This document shows, one piece after another, positions 20,640 to 30,120 of a DNA stretch of 64,000 nucleotides. The DNA is from Protopterus annectens. Its lineage: Eukaryota; Chordata; Ceratodontiformes; Protopteridae. The notes under the pieces were generated by a model. The model worked only from the letters and a program-made list of their open reading frames with translations, was not told the DNA's origin and did no database searches. How positions within the stretch are numbered: the stretch's first letter is position 1; every line of letters begins with the position of its first letter. The translations under genes and the position numbers were made by a program. The stretch lies in the NCBI RefSeq assembly GCF_019279795.1, contig NC_056739.1:12910968-12974967 (forward strand). Reading direction: 5' to 3'.

Positions 20640-23416
20640 ACAAATTCACCACCGTAACAGGTACAAGCAAGCAAAATCTGAGGGTAATGCTACTTAATGC
20701 TAGAAGTCTAAACCTCAAAATGCACTCACTCAAGACACTCCTTAAAATGGAGAACATCAACATCTGTGCAGTGACAGAGACCTGGTTCAAGGCTCCTGAG
20801 AGCACGCCTGCATTAACAGGCTTTAATTCATACCACACCTTTCGGCCACCTAACCTGGACCAAAGCACTAAAGGCGGAGGCGTGTCCATATTCATTAAGG
20901 ATATCCACACCTCCAGGCTAGTTGCTCAGCATAATGCATCTGAGATTATCCAAGTGCAACTAACTCTGGGCAAGACCACAATGCAAATTATAGCTTGCTA
21001 CAGATCCCCCACCATGCCCCAGGATTCCCAGTCCTCATTTCTTGATACACTGGAAAATATTAGGGTACAACCTAACACCCTAATAATTGGCGATTTCAAC
21101 TACCCTACCATTAACTGGGAAAACTACTCATGTACCAACTCTTGTGCTCAATGTTTTCTGGAATTCATAAATTAAATTCCAATGCCTTGCATCAACTTAT
21201 CCACACCCTCACCAGGGGCAGGAATATCATAGACCTGGTCATTACCAACATGGGCAACCGGTGTTCCACACCAGAGGTCAGTTCCTTGTTGGTTAGATCC
21301 GACCACAAGCAAATCACCCTAGACATCCACATCCCACCCCCCATTAGGGAAACCACCGTAAAAAATTTCTCCAAAGCCAACTTCAAGCTTAAGACAAAAG
21401 TGGCAAACTTCACAACACCCAAGCTGATGGACAACAGAGATATGACTGCTGAATCCTATACAATTGCACTTTATAAGCACTTACACGAGTGCATGGATCG
21501 TGCAATCCCTAAGAAAACCAAGATGCTATCCTCCAAAAAAAGGAAACCAATCTGGTGGTCCCCTGCTATAAACAAACTCTACAACAGAAGAAAGAAACTG
21601 TTGCAAAAAAGAGTAAAATCCCATGACTGGAGGAACTCTGTGGTCAGCCTTAGTAAGAAGCTGAGATCCCTCATAAAATCCTCCAAAGCTAGTTACGAAA
21701 ACAAAATCGCCACTGAGCATTCTATAGCTATGTCAAGAATCTCAATGGCAACACTCGGATCTGCTCTGAGTTACAGCACAATGGCACTAAATATACAGAA
21801 CCAACTGATATTGCCAACATCCTGGCAGATAGGTTCAGTGCTAACTTTACCCTTCTCTCATCCCCTAAAGGGCCCATCTCTACACCGAAAGAATGCAAAG
21901 TACCTGTAATCACGGCTGCACAGGTAAAAAACACAGTCTCCAAAGCCTAGAACACAGCATCCACAGGACCTGACAACATCCCAGGCTGCGTTCTACCAGA
22001 GCTACAGAACAAACTGGCACCCCACCTAAGTACCATGTTCAATCATAGCCTCACCTCAGGCTTTGTGCCCACTGAATGGCACACAGCAATGGTTATCCCA
22101 CCCTACAAAGGGGGAGTACCACAGACCCAAGGATCTACCACCCCATTAGCCTGACGAGCCTGGTCTGCAAGGCTATGGAGTGTATCATCATGGAACTTAT
22201 AAACAATGACATTGGTAATCTTCAAACTCTGGACCCCACCCAGTTTGGGTTTGTAAAAAGGCAAATCATGTCTCCTAAACCTGATATACTTCTTTGAAGT
22301 GGTCACCAAAGCCGTAGATGAGGGTAAGGTGGTTCACACAGCCTATCTAGATCTCGCCAAGGCTTTCGACACCATCCCCTACTCTGGAATTATAGACAAA
22401 CTCACTAAACTAGGTATAAATCCCTATGTCACAAGATGGGTTGCCATCTGGCTCACTGACAGAACCCACACTGTGAAAGTAGCAGACTCTAAATCCAACT
22501 TCAGACAAGTGGAGTACCACAAGGTTCAGTCCTAGGTCCTCTCATGTTTGGTATCTACTTCACTGAAGTACAGGCTAACAAAGTTCTCAGATGACTGCAA
22601 ACTAGGAGCCATAATCAAAACTCCTAATGATGTGGACATCCTACAAAAGGGCCTCACTGAGACAGATGCCTGGTGTCAAAGCCATGGCCTCAAGCTCAAT
22701 GCCAAAAAGTGCATTGTCATCCCTTTTGGTAAAAACTCTGTACCCATAAACTACCACATAGGCGGTAGTCTACTTAACACCGAAAGTGTCATAAGAGACC
22801 TTGGGACACAGGTGGAAAGTATTCTCTCCTTTGATAATCACATCACCACAGTAGTCAGGAAATCCTTATACATGGCACACCTCATCACAAAAGGTTTCTC
22901 GTCCAGGAAAAAAGAGGTCATTGTTCCCCTCTATTCATCACTCATTAGACCCATTATACAGTACAATGCCCCTTTTGGTATGTGCCTCACAAGACATCTA
23001 CAACAACTGGAAAGGCCACAGAAATACCTCACAAAGAGGATTACCGGCCTCAAACAGATGCCCTACGCAGACCATCTCAAAAAACTCCAGCTTTACTCAG
23101 ACGCGATCTCTGCCTAACATACAAAACTATGTCAAACCCAGAGCTGTTGGACATGCTCCATGTAAAGAAATCCCAATCCCTCCAAGCTACACGCTCTAGG
23201 GACCTAAACCTTGTCACTACAATAAACAGAACATGCTGGAGGGATAGATTCCTGCCCCAGAGACTTCCCATACTCTGGAACAAACTACCTATCTATATCA
23301 AACAAAGCTCCTCATTAGCACTCTTCAAGAAAAATCTTGATGATTGGATGGGAGATAGGAAATTCACCCCGGGGATCACTTCTGTGGCTCTGCTTGACAG
23401 GGGCATAGGAAAATAA
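20640..23416 (+). pseudogene. LINE ORF2: endonuclease and reverse transcriptase
   Basis: The AP endonuclease (20687-21175) shows LNARSLNLK, VTETWFK and IIGDFNYPTINW, then a stop at 21175. A change of frame (21130-21909) carries SDHKQITLDI and the linker to the RT. RT pieces are at 22076-22297 (YHPISLTSLVCKAMECI), 22299-22535 (motif A DLAKAFDTI) and 22548-23117. In the last piece the catalytic box reads FSDD, where FADD is usual. The C-terminus is at 22982-23416. At least five lesions. Minus-strand fragments of the same family occur at 49791-50540 and 53425-55690. Confidence 0.88.
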
Positions 23417-23503
23417 CTTTTTTGGGTGGCAAAAGCCAGGGTACCGTTTAGCTAGACTTATATATGCCCTAGGGCCAATAGCCTAGTACCTACCTATGAA
23501 CCT

Positions 23504-25522
23504 ATGTGCCAAGTAGTTCAGGTACCTGATTGCAAAGGTTGCTGTTGCAAAAACTCACTTCCCTAGTCTGTCCACAGCCCGAGACTCTCTGTTGGGTGGG
23601 CGAACAGCAGAACTTTCTTCCGCAAGATCATTTTTAGTGGCCGCCACTAAACTGGCAAGCCTCTAGACCAGTGGGGGTGTTCCTCTGGTGCGGAAATAAT
23701 CTTATCTGGTCTCCAGGGAATGGCCTCAATAGAATCAGGGTTCTTCCATGCATGCTGCATGATGAGCTGGACTAACTCGTAGGCAGGTGGGGTCACCCAA
23801 GAAGTAGAAGGCAGAGAGTGGAAAGCCTGCAGGAAGATGGACTCCTCTGAGGAAAGGTTAGAGGGCTTCCAGCCACCCCTCTGTTTCAATATTTCTAGGA
23901 TGTCTCCAAAGGAGACATCATCAGGGGGTGACCGTGGGGACCCATCCCCATCATCATAGTCCGTATCCTCTGTCAGAGACTCCTCAGGAGAGTCAAGGTA
24001 TTTCCTCTTACACTCCTTCCGAGGAAGTTCTTCAGTGGGGATGTCTGAGGAAGACTCAGAAGGAAGAGTACCCTGAACTGGGGTTTCCTGCGGCTTCTGC
24101 TCTCGGTGTCCTGGGGAGGTGGCCTGTGGTAGCTGTAACTCAAAGGGAGCAGGGAGAAGTTCTGACGTAGGAGGAGTGCTTCCAGAAGCAAGCACCCTCT
24201 CCATCACCTGGAAAGCAGGCCTGCCCAAAGAGGAATGGGATCCCGGAAATGAGTAGGACAATCTCGGAAACGGGTCACATCCCGCTCCATCAGACCCACT
24301 ACTGGGGATGGAGCCTCAAACAAGATTGGGCAGGCATTGTCCCCAGATACAAGGATGGAATTGATAAAAAACTTGGAACCGTGCTCAGAACCGAGGGTTC
24401 CGCCCCCCCCCCCCAACCATGAGACTGAGGAAAGGATGGTTTCGATGGAACCGAAACCCAAAAGGGTGGCCTAGAAGCCTCAGTGAGAGTCACTGTCAGT
24501 GCTGAGGAATGGGTTTCCACCAAGGACATCGGATCAATGGGCTTCAGAACCAAAACCGATGGATCCAAAGGAGGGGTATAAGTGGGAGTCCTAGGAGCAA
24601 CAAACCCCAACCCCGAAGTGGGATGAGTCTTAGGAACGTTTGTTATCCCTCTGGCTGTCAACAGCTGGTCAAACAGGCGCACCACTTTGAATTCAGAAAG
24701 ACTCATGGTGGAACTTGTAAACACTCTTGAAAGACAGTCAGGCCGGTCCAGAAAGGGGCTATAAGTCTGGCCTAAGAACAGGTCCAATGAAGGAGAGTAC
24801 CGGGTCCATGGTGTCCGAGTTATCGGCACCATAGTCTCTAACTTGGAGATAGGTAATAGAGGAATCAGCGGCATGGAGAAGGGACTCAGTGCCGAGGAAG
24901 CACTCGGAGTCGAGGTTGTTATCGGTTTCAAAGGGATTGTCGGAACCGCCTTCGGTGCGGTAAAAGGTGAAGTAGGTGCCAAAACTATTGAAGAAAGTAA
25001 GGTCGGAGACGTGGTTGTCACTGTAGATAGGACTGGTGCCATAGAGGTTGGTGCCGAAGGTGGCGCCGACATCAAAGATTCTGTAATATGTATGCTGGAT
25101 AAAGAAGCAACTGGAGCAGAGCTCGGAACAGAAGCAATGGTCTTAATTGGAGCCGATGAAGCAGTTTTGTACTCCATTGAAGATTTGTGGGCTTTGTGTT
25201 TATGGGACTTGCCCTTATCACCAGCCGGTGAAGAGGGATATGAATGGGGACATTTTTTGTCCTTCACTTGAGGGGTTGAGACCTCCGACACAGAAAGGGC
25301 CTCTGAGAAAGGTGAGACTAACAGGCCTTTCAAAATCAGCTTGTTTTTTTCTCTCATTCAGCATCCGCTGACTAAAACTTAGGCAAATCTGGCAAGGAGG
25401 TTTCACAGAGAGGTGAGAAACCCCCAAACAATACACACAATTGTCGTGCGAGTCACTGTTAGGGAGTTTGCCATTGCAGGAAGTGCAATGTTTAAACCCT
25501 GAATTCCCTTTTTTTCAGACAT
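23504..25522 (-). pseudogene. D3 gag N-terminal part
   Basis: A probable ATG at 25520-25522 leads into the Cys/His cluster (CVYCLGVSHLSVKPPCQICLSF), with a frameshift in an A-run just after the start. The linker (24299-25357) is rich in Ser/Pro/Thr/Val and carries GGAACC or GGTTCC at 24375, 24396, 24447 and 24942. A helix block (MSLSEFKVVRLFDQ) and an acidic stretch (EDTDYDDGDGSPRSP, 23647-24261) follow. It is truncated at 23504 by the LINE. It resembles D1 gag most closely. Confidence 0.8.
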
Positions 25523-25589
25523 ATCCATACACACGAAGAAACAAACTACTGACTAAAGGAAGTGAAAAAAGAGAAGAAGAAGCAGAAAA

Positions 25590-25680
25590 AGAAGATACCA
25601 ATGATGGTATCAAACAATACCACAAGGGTAGGAGAGGGCATACCAATGATGGTATAAGAAATACCCAACAGGTACAGCTA
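25590..25680 (-). repeat. D3 leader hairpin array
   Basis: GATACC 25594-25599 with GGTATC 25606-25611; TAC 25618-25620 with GTA 25628-25630; ATACC 25640-25644 with GGTAT 25651-25655; TACC 25662-25665 with GGTA 25671-25674. The AATGAT loop occurs twice. Same position and layout as the arrays in the other elements. Confidence 0.65.
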
Positions 25681-25794
25681 AATAGATAAAAGAAGGTAGA
25701 AAACGAGTTAGCTTAGGAAAAAATTTAAAAAATACACAAATATTTTTAAAATATGACACTTAGCTGGAGAGCTCAGTGAAATGCTGCTATATGG

Positions 25795-25961
25795 CTGCGC
25801 GGAAAATGAAATCTGAGGTAACTGGGAGAAGGGCATTGTGGGTAGCAGCTTAGCTCCAGAGTTTTTGGTGTACATGAGCTTAGTATTAGGCTGACTCAGT
25901 TCCAAGGGCTTGGAACCAAACCCATCAGGGATGAATGGAAAGAAGATTAACAACATCAGAT
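25795..25961 (-). repeat. D3 left ITR
   Basis: Inverted copy of the right ITR, with GAGGTAACTGGGAGAAGGGC, GTTCCAAGGGCTTGGAACC and AACCCATCAGGGATGAATGG, ending CATCAGAT. Confidence 0.85.
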
Positions 25962-26116
25962 CAGTCATTTAAATACATCCTCCCGAGATGTAACCCTAAT
26001 AGAATTTAATCACGTGATTAATTAAATAATTGATACCAATAAATATAAATATAATTTATGCTAAACGTGAGACATTATATCAATACTAGTAAAAATATAT
26101 ATGGATCAAAATATGA

Positions 26117-26174
<58 letters not shown>

Positions 26175-26385
26175 TGCTACTAGATAGATTTAAAAGGTAG
26201 TACTATGTTCTAAATACTTTCTTTTAATGAAGTTGGTTTAACTTTTTATATAAGTATTTAGAACATAGTACTACCTTTTAAATCTATTTAGTAGCAATAT
26301 TCTTATATATATATTCTCATATTTTGATCCAGGTTTTAACATATTTATATTTTTTCATATGTATTTAAAATTATGCTATGCATAC

Positions 26386-26426
<41 letters not shown>

Positions 26427-26548
26427 CATTTTTTACTAGCATTGATATAATGTCTCACTTTTAGCATTAATTATATTTATTGGGATCAATTACTTAATTA
26501 ATCACGTGATTAAATTCTAATAGGGTTGCATAAACTAAGAAAACCCAA
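25962..26548. repeat. Inverted terminal-repeat junction of P, with a 47-bp hairpin at its centre
   Basis: 25985-26235 and 26236-26525 are inverted copies. Each holds AATCACGTGATTAA and GACATTATATCAAT/ATTGATATAATGTC. The centre is a nearly perfect hairpin with stems 26171-26217 and 26254-26300 (one mismatch) and a 36-nt loop. TA runs lie at 26119-26169 and 26387-26421. This is where two terminal repeats of P meet in opposite orientation. Confidence 0.75.
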
Positions 26549-26827
26549 ATACCAGTGAAAGAACAACTTCACCAAACACACACACTGGAACACCAGAGGA
26601 ACGAAACACTATCAGCTTTAACGTAAAACAATTTATTTAACATTTTCATCAAACAGACTTCATCAGAATGAATTCTAACATTTTGACCTCATACATTTAT
26701 ACTAATACAATCATTCAATTATTCAATTATTCTATAAAATGTTAAATTGCATGAAAAATGCTTCATAAAAAATGCTTCATAAAAAATACTTAACTAAATC
26801 CTTAAAATAGTTGCATCCTTTGTAAAT
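26549..26827 (-). ncRNA. P body with second hammerhead-like motif
   Basis: On the minus strand, 26666-26660 reads CTGATGA. A weak stem II (GTC with GAT) and GAAA (26647-26644) follow. The segment ends at 26549 with TTTTCTTAGTTT, the same tail word seen at 39422-39433 after the full terminal repeat. It may be the terminal repeat of a second, diverged Penelope-like element. The stem II is short, so I hold the ribozyme call weakly. Confidence 0.35.
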
Positions 26828-27030
26828 TTAGAAGTTATGTACTCACCATAACGTTCCATCTGAGTAGGTGTATTCATTTGTCTGCAACCTGTGGGTTATG
26901 GATCCGATATCGGATCCGAACCGGCATGGTTTTCCAGCTATGGATCCAAGCTCTCAGCTCCTCCCCTCACCCATAATGCCCTGCTCTACCCTAATGACCT
27001 CAGATCGAGTTTGCCAACAGCAACAACACC
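26828..27030 (-). repeat. D4 right ITR
   Basis: GTTATG-TACTCAC-CATAAC terminus. The doubled palindrome GGATCCGATATCGGATCC is at 26900-26917, with a third GGATCC at 26942. Inverted partner at 32690-32850. Confidence 0.85.
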
Positions 27031-27091
27031 CTGAAAAGGGTAACAGATAATATGCAGGAAACTGAAAGGCCAGGGGGATAGGAGGGCGGGA

Positions 27092-27192
27092 TGGTTGCAG
27101 ACAAATGAATACACCTACTCAGATGGAACGTTATGGTGAGTACATAACTTCTAAATCTGAAGTTGGAGATTCATTTGTCTGCAACCTGTGGG
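27092..27192 (-). repeat. D4 ICR, bipartite
   Basis: First half (27092-27152) ends GTTATG-GTGAGTA-CATAACTTCT and complements the right ITR tip. Second half (27153-27192, AAATCTGAAGTTGGAGATTC onward) complements the left ITR tip at 32811-32850. Confidence 0.85.
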
Positions 27193-27227
27193 ACAGAGTC
27201 CCCAGCTACCTGAATCTTGGGCGGCCA

Positions 27228-28279
27228 TCATGGAAGGATATTCCGGAGCACCGCGGAGCCAAATGATGCTCTACCCCTAGATGCAAGATCCAACTTATAG
27301 TGGGAGATAAAAGTATGAGATGAAGCCCACGTGGCTGCTGCACAAATATCATCTAGAGGAATCCTAGCCTTGAAGGCTGCCGAGGTAGATACTGACCGGG
27401 TTGAATGGGCATGAACACCCTCCGGTGCGGGCCTTCCTGAAGCTTGATAAGCCAATAAGATGCACTGTGAAATCCAGCAGGACAGAGAAACTTTAGAAAT
27501 TGGCTTGCCCAAATTAAATTTTGCAAAGGAAATAAACAACTGGTCGGATTGCCTATGACCAGCCGTCCTGTTTAGATAAAATCTAAGTTGCCTGTGGACA
27601 TCTAATGAGTGAAGCTTATATTCACCTTTGTTTTCATATTTAGGAAGAAAACAGGGAGGTTAATGGACTGATTAATGTTTGCTTCAGAAGCGACTTTAGG
27701 AAGAAAGGACGAGTTGGTCCTGAGGTAGACACGGTCCGGATGAAATACCAAGTAAGGAGGTTTAGCTGATAAAGCTTGAAGCTCTGAAACTCTCTTGGCC
27801 GACGTAATGGCTACCAAAAAGGCTGTCTTGTAAGACAAGAATTTGAGATCCACCGTAGCCGCTGGTTCGAAAGGGGGGGCGGTCAAGGCCTGGAGAACCA
27901 AAGAGAGGTCCCAAGGAGGAACCGCTTGTTTTACAGGGGGCCTGAGAAGAAAAGTACCTTTAAGGAAAATTTTACACAACTTGGCTGACATAAGAGGATT
28001 AGAGTCATGGCCAATGTGATAATGAGAAATTGCCGCCAGTTGTACTTTGACTGTGGAACTGCTGGCACCATCGTTAAAAAGAGTGGTTAGAAAGTCAAGC
28101 ACTAAAGGGAGAGGAACCGTGAAGGGATTCAGGCCTTGCCGCTCCGCCCACAAAGAAAACCGTTTCCACTTGCTGCGGTAGACCTTCCTAGTGGACGGTT
28201 TATGAGCTGCCACCAGAATTGCCTTAACAGGTGACGAAATACCGGGAGTCCTGATCAAGAGTGGAACTGGAGCAGCCAA
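27228..28279 (-). pseudogene. D4 tyrosine recombinase
   Basis: N-terminal and middle parts are in one ORF (27602-28279): STRKVYRSKWKRFSLWAERQ, STVKVQLAAISHYH and catalytic Arg context TSAKRVSELQ, where the first residue of the usual ARR is replaced by AKR but the following Arg remains. One frameshift between 27602 and 27540 (after FFLNMKTKVN) leads to the C-terminal ORF 27228-27539 with HSTRSVSTS and FISHYKLD, so the His, Arg and Tyr are preserved. Confidence 0.88.
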
Positions 28280-28334
28280 GCGGTCAGCTTCAGGTTGTCC
28301 AGATTCGGAGGAGGTATGCAGGATGGATGGGATA

Positions 28335-30120
28335 TCAGATCCGAATGGGATCTAGAATCCAAGGAGGATTCACCGAGTGAGACCTTAGGAAGGGGAACCA
28401 GATCTGTCGAGGCCAAAACGGAGCAATGAGAATCATTCTGCAACCCACCCGAGAGGCTTTCTGAAGAACTTGGAGCATCAGAGGCAAGGGTGGATAAGCA
28501 TACAGAAGACCGGGTGGCCAAGCATGCACCAGAGCGTCTCTTGGGGAACCTCCGGGAGGAGGTATCAGAGCGAAAAAACTGTTGCACTTGGTGTTTGAGG
28601 GAGAGGCAAAAAGATCGCATGAAGGAGTTCCCCACCGTGCGAATATGCGTTCCGCTACTTGACAATTGAGAGACCACTCGTAAGGGGTCAGAATGGTGCG
28701 ACTGAGCTTGTCCGCCAGGATGTTGGACCGACCCGGAATGTGCGTTGCTATTAGAAAGCGGTTGGTGGAGATTGCCCATTCCCAAACTCTCATGGCTTCT
28801 CGACAAAGAGGGTAAGACCTTGTTCCCCCTTGCTTGTTGATGTTCCAGACCACAGACATGTTGTCCGATTGAATCGCAATTGTTCCCAAGGGAAGAAAGT
28901 CCTGAAGTGCTAGCAACGCTAAGAGCACTGCTCTCATCTCTAGAACGTTGATATGCAGTAAGGTCTCTGAATCGTTCCACGTGCCTTGGATGGTCCGGCC
29001 CGCAAAATGCCCCCCCCCCACCCGAGGCGGGAGGCGTCCGTGGTCACCGTGGCGAGAGGGGGAGAAGCACAAAATGGGCGGCCCCTGTGGAGATCTGGGG
29101 AGTGAAGCCACCACAAGAGGGACCGCTTGCAAGCCTTGCTGATCGCAATGGGATGATGCATAGGGAGAGCAAGGTATGACCACTGTACTAAGAGAGTCCA
29201 CTGTAGAATGCGCATATTGAGCCTGGCAAGAGGAAGAAGTGCTATAGCAGACGCCATGGACCCTAGAGCCCTCAGGACCAACTCCGCCGGAACAGAACTT
29301 GAGTGGAGAATGGCCCGCACCTGGAGCTGCAGATTTTGAACTCTGTCCGCAGTGAGGAAGGCTCGTAAACTCCTTGTGTCTAGCCTGGCCCCTATAAAAT
29401 CTAAGAGCTGTGTGGGCGCCAGGTTGGATTTCTTTGTATTTATTGTAATGCCCAGAAAAGGAGCAAGATGGAGAAAGGAGTCTCGCGCCAATAAAAGTAG
29501 ATGCCTTGTTGGGGCGGTAAGAAGCCAGTCGTCCAGGTAGGGAAAGACCTGCACCCCCCTGAAGCCTCAGGTGGGCCGCTACCACTGCTAATACTTTGGT
29601 GAACACCCTGGGGGCTGTGGTGAGACCAAAGGGAAGGACCCGGAACTGGTAGTGACTGGCTCCCAGCCGGAAGCGGAGGAACCTCCTGGAGCGCCTGTCC
29701 ATCAGGATGTGGTAGTACACGTCTTTGAGGTTTATCGAGCACATCCAGTGATTTTCTCCCAGAAGGGGGAGAATAGATTGCAGAGTGACCATTCGGAATT
29801 TTTCTTTGGGGACTGCCAGATTCAAGAGAGAAAGGTCTAGAATTGGTCTTAGTTCCCCGTCTTCTTTGGCACTAAAAAGAACCTGGAGTAGAACCCTGAT
29901 CCGATCTGGTCAGGGGGGACGGGCTGGATGGCTCTTTTCTTTAGCAGATGGCCAATTTCTGCCAAAGCGGCCTCCCGTTGACCGGGTGGAACGTCTGGGA
30001 GGGACTTCAACTTTGGAAAGTGAAGAAAAGGGATGCGATATCCTCTGGATATGATTTGGAGAACCCAGCGGTCTGATGTTATGGACTCCCATGCCGCTAG
30101 GTGCCCCGAACGTCCCCGAC
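28335..30120 (-). pseudogene. D4 reverse transcriptase-RNase H
   Basis: Three overlapping ORFs cover it. 28335-29825 holds motif A (SINLKDVYYHI, catalytic Asp changed to Asn) and, after a frame interruption, RNase H (NVLEMRAVLLALLALQ; QSDNMSVVWNINKQGG; HIPGRSNILADKLSR). 28940-29554 supplies the stretch between, with YLDDWLL intact and VTTDASRLGWGG. The two frames switch at a C-run near 29552 and again near 28950. The N-terminal fingers are in 29910-30092. Confidence 0.88.

Larger units (their letters stand above)
19005..23503 (+). mobile_element. CR1-type LINE, near full length, inserted in D3 gag
   Basis: A 4.5-kb non-LTR element with a 5' UTR, an esterase ORF1, an endonuclease-RT ORF2 and a 3' end in short TACCTACCTATGAACCTATG repeats rather than poly(A), as in CR1/L2-group LINEs. 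The D3 sequence is continuous across it (GTGAAATGTG, then TGCCAAGTAGTTCAGG), with ATGTG possibly duplicated on both sides. ORF2 has several frame lesions, so it is not active, but its complete 5' region is unusual for this group. Confidence 0.85.
15055..25961 (-). mobile_element. DIRS element D3, split by a CR1-type LINE
   Basis: The right end is AAAGAAGTTATG at 15055, and the left end ACAACATCAGAT at 25961. The flanks join as GACAAAAAA|CAGTCATTTAAATAC. This matches, apart from one A in the run, the uninterrupted opposite arm of P (39282-39310 reversed). So D3 inserted without duplication or loss. The gag is interrupted at 19004/23504 by a LINE. The RT active site is YLDSWL and several frameshifts are present, so it is inactive. 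Confidence 0.9.

Noticed and set aside
26868-27050. Short plus-strand ORFs inside ITRs
   Set aside because: Chance frames in non-coding terminal repeats, not conserved between elements.
28255-28980. 241-codon minus-strand frame in D4
   Set aside because: Shadow frame of the RNase H region, except for its last residues, which overlap the YR start.
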